From assembly GCA_963763325.1 (NCBI GenBank), contig CAVXOL010000007.1:1-64000 (forward strand): a stretch of DNA of 64,000 nucleotides. The letters run 5' to 3'. Below are positions 40,781 to 49,949 of this stretch, piece by piece. The number at the start of each line of letters is the position of its first letter. The first letter of the stretch is position 1. The notes under the pieces were generated by a model, which saw nothing but the letters and a program-made list of their open reading frames with translations, did no database searches and was not told where the DNA came from. Origin of the DNA: JBBECJ01 sp963763325. Its GTDB lineage: Bacteria > Chloroflexota > Chloroflexia > Thermomicrobiales > CFX8. The position numbers and the translations under genes are program-made.

Positions 40781-41324
40781 CGCGCTTGGCCATCAAGATA
40801 TCCGGCTTGCCGGGGCCGTTGGCGTCGGGGATGACACCGGTGATGACATAGCCGCAGCTCAGGTAGAACGCATAGGGGTGGTTGCGACGGTTCTCGATCC
40901 CGGCGATGTGGTCCCAGATGTTGGGGTAGAGGTCGGTGTTGGCAAGGCTCGTCCGGCCGTCTTCATCATCAGTGCCGAGGTAGATGGTCGTACCACCCTG
41001 CTCGCGCACCAGTTCTTCCAGGTCCGCCACCAGCGCCCGGCCGACTCCGCGCCGCTGCCAATCGGGCCGAACCGCCAGCGGGTGCAACTCCCAGGCATGT
41101 CCGTCATACTGACGAATCGCACCGATCCAGCCAACGATCGCGCCGTCTGTGTCCAGCGCAATCCGGCTGATTCGCCCGTCCTCGAACGATTCGCGCACCT
41201 CTTCGAGCGCGCTTTCGAAGTCCGCGTAGGTGTCGGTCCAATTCCGAAATGCTTCGACCAGCAGCGCCGCTGTCTCAGTGATGCGAGGCTCCTCTTCGGG
41301 TAACAGGTTGGTGATGCTGAACAA
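40770..41324 (-). CDS. GNAT family N-acetyltransferase, aminoglycoside 6'-N-acetyltransferase-like
   Basis: The GNAT acetyl-CoA-binding motif is clear: ELHPLAVRPDWQRRGVGRAL with VADLEELVREQGGTTIYLGT. The block DLYPNIWDHIAGIENRRNHP, followed by YAFYLSCGYVITGVIPDANG, is found in AAC(6')-like proteins. Whether it modifies aminoglycosides cannot be decided from sequence. TTG 41324 (LFSITNLLPEEEP) is favoured because GGAGA lies seven bases before; the frame can be read from 41345. It overlaps the phosphate-transporter fragment. Confidence 0.78.
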   Translation of the reverse strand: MFSITNLLPEEEPRITETAALLVEAFRNWTDTYADFESALEEVRESFEDGRISRIALDTDGAIVGWIGAIRQYDGHAWELHPLAVRPDWQRRGVGRALVADLEELVREQGGTTIYLGTDDEDGRTSLANTDLYPNIWDHIAGIENRRNHPYAFYLSCGYVITGVIPDANGPGKPDILMAKRVAR

Positions 41325-41436
41325 GATGTCTCCAGCCGAAAGCAAGCAGCCGTCAACTATCAGTTTATCCCGTTGGATGTGTCATCAGCCCGCGCTGTAC
41401 AGGGGGTTGCCTCAGCATCGATCGCGCACGCAACAT

Positions 41437-41470
41437 GACCGGCAGAAGCACTGCCTGGCCTCTGCCGGTC
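41437..41470. terminator. 10-bp hairpin downstream of the response regulator
   Basis: GACCGGCAGA (41437-41446) pairs with TCTGCCGGTC (41461-41470). It begins 30 bases after the minus-strand stop at 41500. There is no T-run, so function as a terminator is uncertain. Confidence 0.5.
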
Positions 41471-41499
41471 TGGCTGACGAATGAGACGGCTGCGGCTAC

Positions 41500-41907
41500 C
41501 TACACATGCACCGCGTCGCGCAGTTGGAACTCGATGTTAGCCAGTAGTTCGTCGAGGTCGAACGGCTTGGCGAGAACGCCATCGGCCTGAAGCTGGTCGA
41601 CGCGTTGAAGCAGCGTCGAGCCGGCCGACATCGCGATAACGCGAATCGAGCGAGTCTGGGGATTCTCACGCAATTGGCCGATCGCCGTTGCGCCATCGAC
41701 GATCGGCATCATGATATCCATCAGGATCAGTTCTGGGTGGAGTCGTTCCGCGAGTTCGACGCCTTCCCGGCCGTTGCCTGCCTGAAACGTTGCATGACCT
41801 TCATCGCTGAGGACGGTGTCGAGCATGTCGCGTATGGTGGTGTCGTCGTCGACGATCAGTATTTTTGCCATCTGGCCCACTGGTTTCTCTATCGGGCGCG
41901 TCGTCAT
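41500..41907 (-). CDS. Single-domain response regulator
   Basis: A stand-alone CheY-like receiver with complete phosphorylation residues: acidic pair in KILIVDDDTTI, phospho-acceptor Asp in LILMDIMMP, switch Ser in VIAMSAG and Lys in GVLAKPFD. No output domain is present, so it passes signals by protein contact. ATG 41871 (MAKILIVDDD) would give the usual receiver length; 41907 adds 12 residues, and neither has a strong ribosome site. No kinase gene adjoins it, though two sensor proteins are encoded within 15 kb. Confidence 0.88.
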   Translation of the reverse strand: MTTRPIEKPVGQMAKILIVDDDTTIRDMLDTVLSDEGHATFQAGNGREGVELAERLHPELILMDIMMPIVDGATAIGQLRENPQTRSIRVIAMSAGSTLLQRVDQLQADGVLAKPFDLDELLANIEFQLRDAVHV

Positions 41908-42090
41908 GCGTCATTGCGGCACTAACCTGCGCCATCCGGCGCAGCGAGGCGTAGCAATACCTCATCGCAATCCGCCTGCCAAGCAAGCCGTGCGCACACA
42001 CATTCTCGCGCAAACCCACCGTGGCGCCAGTGTTCATCGGATCACATCCGAAGCCTGGATGATCCAGATTCGACTTTCCACCAACGAACG

Positions 42091-43050
42091 CTACCCTTTG
42101 TCCAACTCCTCCAGAACTCGTCCAAACGCCTCGACGCCTTCGACGTTGTTCGGGTCCAGCCAGATCTGGATATGCGAGACTCCTGCATCCGCGTAGCCCC
42201 GCAACGTCTCCGCGATCTCGGCGTAATCACCGCGGATCGCCCGCGAACGTCCGGAGCGGAGCAGGTCGTGTCCCGGCCAGTTCTCGTAACCTGGCAGGTC
42301 CACCTGCAGACAGGCCGAACGGCGCAACGTTGCCGGGTCGCGTCCGACTTTCGCGCAGGCTTCGTCGGCACGCGGGCTCCACTCAATCAGCTCTTCGACC
42401 GTCTGCCGCCAGGGAATGTTCCACTCGTCAGCGTAGGTTGCCAGAATTCGCAGCATTCGCGGCTGGGCGGCGCCGACCATGATCGGAGGTCCTTCCGGAC
42501 GTGGGCCGCGCGGGCGCAACTCGCAGTCACGCAGGGTGTGATACGTCCCCTCGTGGTCGATCCGGCCCGTCCGCAAGAGCGTGTGGATGATGCCGATCTC
42601 CTCCTCGAATCGGCTGACCTTGTGGTCCCAGCTGTCGTAACCGAATGCCGGGAACTCCGGCTGGTGCGATCCTGCGCCCAGTCCGAGGATGACGCGCCCG
42701 CCGCTGATCTCTTCGACAGTGTCGACCATCTTGGCGAACAGGGCCGGGTTGCGCCACGGCGTGACGGATACGATCGTGCCAAGCTCGACGCGGCTGGTCG
42801 CCGCCGCCAGACCGGCCATCAACGACCAGCACTCCCAGACGCCGAACTCCGGCACGTCCGGAAAGCGGTACAGCAGGTGGTCTGCTACCCAAAGCGAGTC
42901 AAATCCCACGTCCTCGGCCGTCTTTGCCATCACCTCGAGATCGGACCAGCGAGCCGTCCCACCCAGGTACGATCCTTCGAGATGCGGTAGAAGCATCCCC
43001 ACCTTGACTGGCCGCCGTCGTTCCTCAGACACACACACTCCCATGTTCAT
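42091..43050 (-). CDS. LLM-class F420-dependent oxidoreductase
   Basis: An intact luciferase-like protein of about 319 residues. Blocks are KVGMLLPHLEGSYLGG, MAKTAEDVGFDSLWVADHLL, ATSRVELGTIVSVTPWRNPA, MVDTVEEISGGRVILGLGAG and PPIMVGAAQPRMLRILATYA. It belongs to the same superfamily as the gene at 37680 but is not a close duplicate. GTG 43032 (VSEERRRPVKVG) is another possible start. It lies five bases after the NTF2-like gene on the same strand, so they are probably cotranscribed. Confidence 0.87.
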   Translation of the reverse strand: MNMGVCVSEERRRPVKVGMLLPHLEGSYLGGTARWSDLEVMAKTAEDVGFDSLWVADHLLYRFPDVPEFGVWECWSLMAGLAAATSRVELGTIVSVTPWRNPALFAKMVDTVEEISGGRVILGLGAGSHQPEFPAFGYDSWDHKVSRFEEEIGIIHTLLRTGRIDHEGTYHTLRDCELRPRGPRPEGPPIMVGAAQPRMLRILATYADEWNIPWRQTVEELIEWSPRADEACAKVGRDPATLRRSACLQVDLPGYENWPGHDLLRSGRSRAIRGDYAEIAETLRGYADAGVSHIQIWLDPNNVEGVEAFGRVLEELDKG

Positions 43051-43055
43051 AGCCG

Positions 43056-43430
43056 TTACTCAAGATACGTCCCGGGCCGTACTCCGCGAAACAGGATCAC
43101 CCGCCGCAGCCGTCCGTCTTCGGTCTGTTCACCAATATTGACACCGGCTGCGACCACGTCGCCACCTGGATCGACCATTCGCCACTCAAAGCGCAGGAAG
43201 CCGCTGTGCGCGTCAACAGGGCCGCTCAGGATCGGTGTTGCACGCCCGAACGCTCGCCTGATGCTGGTGATGTGTGCGTTGATCGCCTCACGGCCAACAA
43301 TGCGCACTTCTGGAAGAACTACCTCACACTCGTCTGCCCAGACCTCTTCAAGGATGGCCAATCTCCGTGCCTCATCCGGCTCGGCCAGGCTGGCCGCGTA
43401 TTCGGCAGCAACCTCCTCTGGCGACAGCAT
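43056..43430 (-). CDS. NTF2/SnoaL-like protein
   Basis: A small cone-shaped-fold protein: SPEEVAAEYAASLAEPDEAR, LEEVWADECEVVLPEVRIVG, INAHITSIRRAF, then the beta strands HSGFLRFEWRMVDPGGDVVA and RLRRVILFRG. SnoaL-like proteins bind or isomerise small molecules; no catalytic residue set is certain here. ATG 43430 follows GAAGGAGC, which is better than 43466. It precedes the oxidoreductase gene by five bases and may act on the same substrate. Confidence 0.75.
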   Translation of the reverse strand: MLSPEEVAAEYAASLAEPDEARRLAILEEVWADECEVVLPEVRIVGREAINAHITSIRRAFGRATPILSGPVDAHSGFLRFEWRMVDPGGDVVAAGVNIGEQTEDGRLRRVILFRGVRPGTYLE

Positions 43431-44108
43431 CGCTTCGGCGCTCCTTCGGCCAACCCGCCACGTCATACATCAGGCAGTCTACCGCCATTCTCTTCACCTG
43501 ATTGCGTTGTTCAGGCATCGACTTCCTGGACGACCGAGGCATCGTTACCCAAGTGAACGACGATGGACCAGAGCATCTTCATTCCCGTCCGCAAGTGCCC
43601 ACCAAGGCTCGGCGACGGCCTCAATGGTCCAGACGACAGTAATCGCGCTCATACACAGGTGAAGTATTCTGTCCCACCCGAATAGCACCGTCCGAGACGC
43701 AGACTCAGGCTTCGCCCGGCGCGTGGGCTTAGGCGCGCATTGAGGTTCTAGCAAGTTTTGCCTATGCTGTGTTGGTTCGGGCGATCGCTGGACACAGCAC
43801 GCGGAAGGTGGAATAGCCTACGACGGCTCCGCTTGTCAGACGCAACGCGTGGACGGCCATCGGGCGTCATCTCAACGGCTGCGCAGACCGCGAAGAATCA
43901 GGAGGCAGCCCTCGCATCAGGAGAGGACAACGAACGCTGACGCATGCCGGCCAGTGCGGCTTGGCGGGCTGCACATAGACGACATCCCATGACTCACTTC
44001 CTCTCGGCGATGCGTCGTGCCGCCGTGGCACTGTCCAAATCACACACCCCCGGTCTCAAGCAGACAGGGCTGGACATTTTTTGAACAGCGGAGCACTTGA
44101 GACGCGTG
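43431..44108. other. Intergenic region without a recognised gene
   Basis: About 680 bases between the NTF2-like gene and the receiver-like gene. Short open frames exist on both strands but lack ribosome sites and recognisable sequence. A T-run (ACATTTTTTG) ends near 44085, preceded by only a weak stem. It may contain the promoter of the minus-strand NTF2-like gene. I see no RNA gene. Confidence 0.5.
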
Positions 44109-44537
44109 TCACGGCGTGCCAATCAGGCCATACACGATCCTGACAAGTTCCTCGATGTCGAGCGGTTTCACCAGGTGCGCCTGGCCACCATAGCGAGTGG
44201 GTTCGGACATAGCTGTGTCCAGCAACCTCACATCAGTTGAGGTGATCACAACTGGAATCCCGGCGGTCGAGGCGCTGTTCGTAAGTGCCTCGAGCAATTC
44301 CCAGCCGGCACGCAGTCCAACTTCAAGGTCCACCAGCACCAGGTCCGGTCGTAACGCCTCGATCATGTCCTGAGTGTTCGGGACGAAGTTCGTGGTGGTG
44401 ACGTTGTAGCGCTCGTCTTGAAAGAGTTCACGTAACACATCAAGAAATGCGGGCGCACCGTTGACGCAGAAGACGTGCTTGCGCGCCATCTGACGCTGTT
44501 CACCGGGCTCCATGGCTTCCATCGTCGCATTTGGCAT
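44109..44537 (-). CDS. Receiver-like protein lacking the acidic pocket
   Basis: The fold pattern follows CheY: KHVFCVNGAPAFLDVLRELF, the phospho-acceptor Asp in LVLVDLEVGLRAGWELLEAL, the switch Thr/Ser in PVVITSTD and the Lys in AHLVKPLDIEELV. The usual acidic pair after strand 1 (VDD) is replaced by VNG, so metal-dependent phosphorylation may be lost. MARKHVFCVNG (residue 17) could be the start. It has no output domain. Downstream sequence to 43431 is non-coding. Confidence 0.65.
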   Translation of the reverse strand: MPNATMEAMEPGEQRQMARKHVFCVNGAPAFLDVLRELFQDERYNVTTTNFVPNTQDMIEALRPDLVLVDLEVGLRAGWELLEALTNSASTAGIPVVITSTDVRLLDTAMSEPTRYGGQAHLVKPLDIEELVRIVYGLIGTP

Positions 44538-44911
44538 TCGTCAACCCGTCATACATGCGAATCGTGCCAGTGTCTCGAACTGTTCCCGTAACGTCGGCAG
44601 CCTAGGTTCAGCGTCGAGTTCACGCGCATCACCAATGTCACTCCGAGCCAGTCTACCGCCAATCGACGCCGGTCGCCGGATGCGCTGGAAGGCTCGCTGT
44701 CCGTGGTTCTGATGGCGTCTATGAAAAGGCACCTTAGCTCCAACAGTTCATGACGAGCGGGGTGATAAGCCAGCGATCGCAGGAGTCGTACTCGGATTGG
44801 CGATGGGGGGCTTGTTGTCCGGCTGTATAGGGTGCGCTACTTCTGACTGCTTGCCGGACCCGTCCTGACTCGCTCAATCGTCGTTGGTCGTTGGTTACCG
44901 AAGCGTCTTCC
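44538..44911. other. Intergenic region, possible lipoprotein remnant
   Basis: No complete gene was found. On the plus strand, one frame near 44770-44870 reads GVVLGLAMGGLLSGCIGCAT, a hydrophobic stretch with lipobox-like LLSGC that ends at a TGA. No start codon is in frame; the nearest candidate (MKRHLSSNSS near 44719) is in another frame. It may be chance or a damaged small lipoprotein gene. Confidence 0.25.
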
Positions 44912-45484
44912 CTAGCCTGAGCCGTAACCCCACTCTCGCCGCAGGAGAGAGTACATCTTCAGATCGTCAAAACTACCCTTGTAGTAGACCTGCTCGCGGA
45001 TCGTGCCTTCGTAGGTCATACCCGCCTTCTCCATGACCCGCGCGGATCCGATGTTTGCCGGAATGCAGCGTGCCTCGATCCGGTTGAGGCCAAGCTCTTC
45101 GAAGCCGTAGCGAATGGCTTCAACGACGGCTTCGGTCATCAGCCCCTGCCCCCACCAGGCGCGACCGAGCGCGTAGCCCAGTTCGGCCCGGCCATGCTGC
45201 GGGGTGATCGCCATGCCGCAGGTGCCGATCAGTTGACCGGTCGCCTTCATCTCCAGCCCCCACGGGCCACCGAAGCCATCGTCGTACCAGCTCATCACCC
45301 GGTTCAGGAACTCACGCGAGTCGGCGAGTGTCTGGTGCGCCTCCCAGGTCGTCTGGGCTGCAACCTGTGGGTCGGACGCGTAGGCGAACACGGCAGCGGC
45401 ATCGCCAGGCACAAGCGGCCGCAGGATGAGGCGCGCTGTCTCCAGCCTGGGGATCTGGAAACGAAAATCTTCAGGCAACACCAT
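44912..45484 (-). CDS. GNAT acetyltransferase, RimJ/RimL type
   Basis: The intact 190-residue protein has the RimJ/RimL family layout: LETARLILRPLVPGDAAAVF, LIGTCGMAITPQHGRAELGY, WWGQGLMTEAVVEAIRYGFE, LNRIEARCIPANIGSARVME and KAGMTYEGTIREQVYYKGSF. Members acetylate N-terminal amino groups of ribosomal proteins or small molecules. Its start lies inside the last 14 bases of the GGDEF-EAL gene, so translation of the two may be coupled. Confidence 0.88.
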   Translation of the reverse strand: MVLPEDFRFQIPRLETARLILRPLVPGDAAAVFAYASDPQVAAQTTWEAHQTLADSREFLNRVMSWYDDGFGGPWGLEMKATGQLIGTCGMAITPQHGRAELGYALGRAWWGQGLMTEAVVEAIRYGFEELGLNRIEARCIPANIGSARVMEKAGMTYEGTIREQVYYKGSFDDLKMYSLLRREWGYGSG

Positions 45485-48400
45485 CGTCGGCCACCGATCG
45501 TTCGGGAACCGGAACTCGGATATCGCGGTTGAGGAAGCGTGTGCGCGAACTGCTCGTCATTGAGCCGTGTGCCGCGACGACTTCCGATTCCCGATTCCCG
45601 ATTCCCGCCAGAAACCCGGTTACCTCATCCGCCGGCAGCGGACGCGCGAAGTAGTAGCCCTGGCCGAGGTCGCAACCAAGCTCGAACAGTCGTGCGAGCT
45701 GGTCGGCGGTCTCGACGCCTTCGGCGACGACGCGCAGACCGAGGCCGTGTGCCAAACCAACGACACCCGAGACGATGATGCTGTCATCGGTCTCGGCGCC
45801 GAGGCCGTCGACGAACGAGCGGTCGATCTTCAGCGTCTCGACCGGGAAATGGCGCAGCGTCCCAAGCGACGAATAGCCAGTCCCGAAGTCATCGATCGCC
45901 AGTGTAACGCCAAGCTGTTCCAGCTCGCGAAGCACGGCACTCGTTCCCGCTTCATCGGCCATCATGATCGTCTCGGTGATCTCCAGATTCAGGCAGCGCG
46001 GCGGCAGGCCCGTCTCGCGCAGGACTCGAGCGACCTCGTCCGCCAGGCCCAGTTCCTTGAACTGCCGTCCGGAGAGGTTGACGCTGACGCTGATGGCATG
46101 CGCCCTCGGCCAGCTGTCCTGCCAGGCGCGTAACTGGCGACACGCCTCATGTAGCGCCCAGGAGCCGACCGGCACGATCAGCCCCGTCTCTTCGGCAACT
46201 GGCACGAAGGCGTCGGGGGCTACCATGCCGCGCGATGGGTGGTCCCAGCGCAACAGCGCCTCGAAGCCGGAAAGCGAGCCGTCACAGAGATTGACGACTG
46301 GCTGGTAATGCAGTGAAAGCTGGTTGCGTTCGAGCGCGCGTCGCAAATCGTGCTCGAGCTCCAGTCGTTCGCGAGCGATGGTGCCCATCTCCGGCTCGAA
46401 GATCTCGTAGCGCGCTCGGCCGTTGCGCTTGGCGGTGTACATCGCAACATCGGCGTCACGCAGCAGATTCTCGGCCAGATCGTTGCTCGATGTGCTGAGA
46501 GCAATACCGATGCTCGGCGTTACGAACATCTCGTGGCCATCAAGATAGATCGGTCGACGCAGCTCGTCGAGCAGCCGGGAGGCGACGCCGGCGGCGTCCT
46601 GACACGTCGCGAGGTGCTCAAGCAGGATGGCGAACTCATCACCGCCCAACCGGGCGGCGGTATCGCCTTCGCGCAAACAGGCGAGAATCCGCTCCCCGAT
46701 CGCCACAAGCAACTGGTCACCGATGTCGTGGCCCAGGCTGTCGTTGACGATCTTGAAGTTGTCGAGATCGAGGAACAGGACCGCGACAACCTGATCGACC
46801 CGCCGCGAACGTTTCAACGCATGCCGGGTTCGGTCGAGAAACAGATTCCGGTTTGGCAGGCCGGTCAGCGCGTCGTGGAATGCCTGATGCAGCAACTGCT
46901 GCTCTAGCTGCTTACGCTCTGATATGTCAACTGACACGCCGATCATCCCAATGACCGCCCCGGAATCGTTGATTACAGGCGAGTTCGTCACATGGGCAGG
47001 AAAGTGGCGACCGTCGCTCCGTTGCTGGAGGAGCTCGCCCTCCCAAGTTTCTCCGACCGTCAGGCGCTGCATGATGTCGACCGCCTGGTCGCGTGTCACC
47101 GGTGGTGTGGTGACGTCCAGTAGATCATGTCCGAGCGTCTCGGCTTCCGTCAATCCATAGAGTAGTTCAGCAGCATGGTTCCAGTACGTAATGCGACGAT
47201 TGGTATCGGTCGCGACGACTGCCTGACCGACGGCTTCGAGCAACTGTGCCTGGAGGCGAATCGCCTCCTCGGCCTGCTTCTGAGCGGTGATGTCGATCAG
47301 GTAGCCTTGCCAGTATTGAGGTGTGCCGTTGGCGTCACAGATTGCGACCGAGTAGTTGCGGACCCAGACCAGCCGCCCGTCGCTGGCAAACACACGGAAC
47401 TCGATGTCGAATGGCTCGAATGTTCTGCCCGTCACCTCGTCGAGCGCGGTCACTCGCGCGTGGTCCTCGGGGTGGATGATCTGGTCCCAGAATTCACCGC
47501 TCGTCCAGGCATCTGGTGGATAGCCGAGCATCTGCTCGATCTGTGGGCTCATGTAGAGCGGCGTCGAATCGAGGTCAATATCGGACGTAAAGATGACGGC
47601 GGGGCTATGCTCAACCAGGGTCCGGTACTGGTCCTCGGCGGTGCGTAACTTTTGCTCGGCCCGTTTGCGTTCGGTGATGTCGATCAGGTAGCCCTGCCAG
47701 AAACGCGGCTCCCCATCGCTCCCGCGCAGCAACTCGGTCTGGTTGCGTACCCAGACGACGCGCCCATCAGCGGCAATATACCGGTACTCCAGATCAAACG
47801 GTTCTCCGGTCTCGTCAGTGCGCGCATCCTCGGCCACAACTGCAGCCAGGTCGTCCGGGTGGAGGATCGACCGCCAGAAGTCGGCGCCCGCGTCCCAGCA
47901 CTCGGCCGAGTATCCGAGCAGCCGTTCAATCTGCGGGCTCATATATAGATAGCGCCCGTCAAGGCCGATCGTGAACGTCGCGGCCGGAATATGCTCAACA
48001 AGCGTCCGGAACTTGTCCTCTGCCTCATGTAGCGCCAGCGCGACCTCTTTGCGCTGAGTAATATCGGTGATGATGCCTTGCCAGAAGCGAGGAATCCCAT
48101 CCTTGTCCCGGACGAGGCGTGCCTCGCTCTCGACCCAGACAATTCGGCCATCCGGACGCACTGCCCGGTACGCGCATCTGAACGGTTCGCCGGTCTCATT
48201 TGTGCGCGCGATCTCGGCAACCGTCGCCGCCCGGTCGTCCGGATGGACGATGTCCATCCACGGGTTTGAACGTCGATGCCACTCGTCCGGTGTGATACCG
48301 AATATCGCTTCTACCTGCGGGCTGATGTAGAGCGTCGTGCCGATGCCGTGAGCATTCGCGTCATCTAGAGCCTCAACAAAGATGATCGCGGGCAATTGCT

Positions 48401-49748
48401 CGATCAACTGACGGTGCTGTGCCTCGGCCTCGATCGCCAGTCGGTGAAGCCGGGCGTTGTCGACTGCCTGCGCGGCCCGGTCGGCGAGATTCTGAAGGAA
48501 ATCCCGGTCAACGTCGGTGTATGCCTGGTCTGGGGCCATGCGCGACACAGCCAGCGTACCGATAATCTCGCCGCGAATCCGTAACGGCACGATCAACATG
48601 CTATGGAGGTCATGCGCGCGAAAGAAGGACTCTTTCTCCGGCCTCCGGCGGCGTTCCTCGTCCGAATCGAAGGCCGGGATCAGCAACGCCTCTCCGGTCC
48701 GCATCACCAGACCAGGCAACCATTCATCGACCTCGTGCGGGCGTATTTGCGCGTGTTGCAGCGCCGTCCGGATGTCCGGATCGGGATGCCAGACGGCCGC
48801 GGGGACAAGCATCAGTCCATCGTCGCTAACGAGCCGCAAGATACAGATATCGTCCAGCATCTCACTCACGCGCCGAGCGAGTGTCTCGAGGATCGAGTCG
48901 AGGTCGAGCGCCGCAGCCGAGAAAGCGGCCGACATCTCGGCCAGCAACCGCAAGCGTTCCGCCTGCTCCAGCAGCCGCACTTCAGCCGCGATGCTCGCGG
49001 TGGCATCACGAACGGTCGAGAAGAAGCCGCCGATAGCTGGATCATCCAGCAGATTGGTGATGGTCGCTTCAAACCAGCGCCAGGTCTGGTCGGCATGCCT
49101 GAAGCGATAGCGGACCGTCACGGTCGCCCCGGGTTGTGTGGTGAGCGTGCTCAGCGTGTCGACGACACTCGATACGTCTTCAGGATGCACCCGGTCAATC
49201 GTTAGCGTCCCGATGACATCCTGCTGGCGAATGCCCGCGATTGACTCGATTGCTCGATTGATGTGTAGCACTCTGCCACTGGAGTCTGTGACCATGATGA
49301 TGTCGGTCGAGTGGTCATACATCGCGCGGAATCGTGCCTCGCTCGCTCGTTGGGCGCGCGAAGCATGCGATTGGCCGATCGCGTAGCGAGCCGCGCGAGC
49401 GAGAAGAGCCGGAGAAAGTCCGCGTCTGACCAGGTAGTCGACGGCACCGGCTTCCAGCGCGTCGTGGCCGGACGCACGCGTATCATCCGTCAACAGGATC
49501 ATCGGAACATCGGCACTGCTTGAGGTAACAGCCTCGATCAGGTCTAGCCCACGCCTGCCGCGAACCCATTCGCCAATCAGCGCGAGATCGACCGGGTCGG
49601 AGGTGAGGCGTGAAAGTCCATCGTCCCAGGACGACGCCCAGGTCAGGTCAAAGGTTGCCCCGTCGATCGCCGCCAGCAACTCACGGACGTGCAGGAACAC
49701 GGCCTCATCGTCGCCGACCAGCAATACCCTGTTGACCCGCGTGTTCAT
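45471..49748 (-). CDS. Multi-sensor diguanylate cyclase/phosphodiesterase (REC-PAS-GAF-PASx4-GGDEF-EAL)
   Basis: A single uninterrupted frame of about 1426 residues. Domains, approximately: receiver-like 5-120; PAS 135-255; GAF 270-440; four further PAS/PAC units 450-955, three ending in the repeated WQGYLIDIT or WQGIITDIT; GGDEF 960-1120 with intact ARLGGDEFAIL; EAL 1135-1385 with intact SGFEALLRWDHP and later DDFGTGYSSL. It should make and break cyclic di-GMP in response to several signals. The receiver is degenerate: the phospho-Asp position reads LALIGEW and the Lys is Arg (DYLVRRGL). No transmembrane helix is seen. ATG 49748 follows GGAG; GTG 49763 is an alternative. The C-terminal tail contains a heptamer DNA repeat. 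Confidence 0.9.
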   Translation of the reverse strand: MNTRVNRVLLVGDDEAVFLHVRELLAAIDGATFDLTWASSWDDGLSRLTSDPVDLALIGEWVRGRRGLDLIEAVTSSSADVPMILLTDDTRASGHDALEAGAVDYLVRRGLSPALLARAARYAIGQSHASRAQRASEARFRAMYDHSTDIIMVTDSSGRVLHINRAIESIAGIRQQDVIGTLTIDRVHPEDVSSVVDTLSTLTTQPGATVTVRYRFRHADQTWRWFEATITNLLDDPAIGGFFSTVRDATASIAAEVRLLEQAERLRLLAEMSAAFSAAALDLDSILETLARRVSEMLDDICILRLVSDDGLMLVPAAVWHPDPDIRTALQHAQIRPHEVDEWLPGLVMRTGEALLIPAFDSDEERRRRPEKESFFRAHDLHSMLIVPLRIRGEIIGTLAVSRMAPDQAYTDVDRDFLQNLADRAAQAVDNARLHRLAIEAEAQHRQLIEQLPAIIFVEALDDANAHGIGTTLYISPQVEAIFGITPDEWHRRSNPWMDIVHPDDRAATVAEIARTNETGEPFRCAYRAVRPDGRIVWVESEARLVRDKDGIPRFWQGIITDITQRKEVALALHEAEDKFRTLVEHIPAATFTIGLDGRYLYMSPQIERLLGYSAECWDAGADFWRSILHPDDLAAVVAEDARTDETGEPFDLEYRYIAADGRVVWVRNQTELLRGSDGEPRFWQGYLIDITERKRAEQKLRTAEDQYRTLVEHSPAVIFTSDIDLDSTPLYMSPQIEQMLGYPPDAWTSGEFWDQIIHPEDHARVTALDEVTGRTFEPFDIEFRVFASDGRLVWVRNYSVAICDANGTPQYWQGYLIDITAQKQAEEAIRLQAQLLEAVGQAVVATDTNRRITYWNHAAELLYGLTEAETLGHDLLDVTTPPVTRDQAVDIMQRLTVGETWEGELLQQRSDGRHFPAHVTNSPVINDSGAVIGMIGVSVDISERKQLEQQLLHQAFHDALTGLPNRNLFLDRTRHALKRSRRVDQVVAVLFLDLDNFKIVNDSLGHDIGDQLLVAIGERILACLREGDTAARLGGDEFAILLEHLATCQDAAGVASRLLDELRRPIYLDGHEMFVTPSIGIALSTSSNDLAENLLRDADVAMYTAKRNGRARYEIFEPEMGTIARERLELEHDLRRALERNQLSLHYQPVVNLCDGSLSGFEALLRWDHPSRGMVAPDAFVPVAEETGLIVPVGSWALHEACRQLRAWQDSWPRAHAISVSVNLSGRQFKELGLADEVARVLRETGLPPRCLNLEITETIMMADEAGTSAVLRELEQLGVTLAIDDFGTGYSSLGTLRHFPVETLKIDRSFVDGLGAETDDSIIVSGVVGLAHGLGLRVVAEGVETADQLARLFELGCDLGQGYYFARPLPADEVTGFLAGIGNRESEVVAAHGSMTSSSRTRFLNRDIRVPVPERSVADDGVA
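45584..45609. repeat. Heptamer repeat inside the GGDEF-EAL gene 3' end
   Basis: Three exact copies of CCGATTC followed by CCG. On the coding (minus) strand this is GAATCGG repeated, which encodes GIGNRESE just after the EAL domain. The same unit occurs in intergenic spacers at 27966 and 38621. Confidence 0.75.
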
Positions 49749-49949
49749 TGCGCTCCAGATCACCGGCCGGCCACTGCCCGCTCGGTGTCGCTTTCTCGCA
49801 ATAATGGTGTATCACGTTGCAGCGCAGTTCATGTATGACCAACAGTACCGGTTCCTGGTAGTCACTCGCACCCGTGAGGATTCCGAGATTGCACTGCCTC
49901 GTATCCTTTCGGCTGGTGAACAGAACTTCCGTCGTAGAGGACGTGCAGG

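Noticed and set aside
42172..42990. A 272-codon plus-strand open frame
   Set aside because: Antisense to the luciferase-like oxidoreductase gene and without recognisable motifs.
43545..43754. A 69-codon minus-strand open frame
   Set aside because: No ribosome site and no recognisable fold; it lies in a gap of mixed composition.
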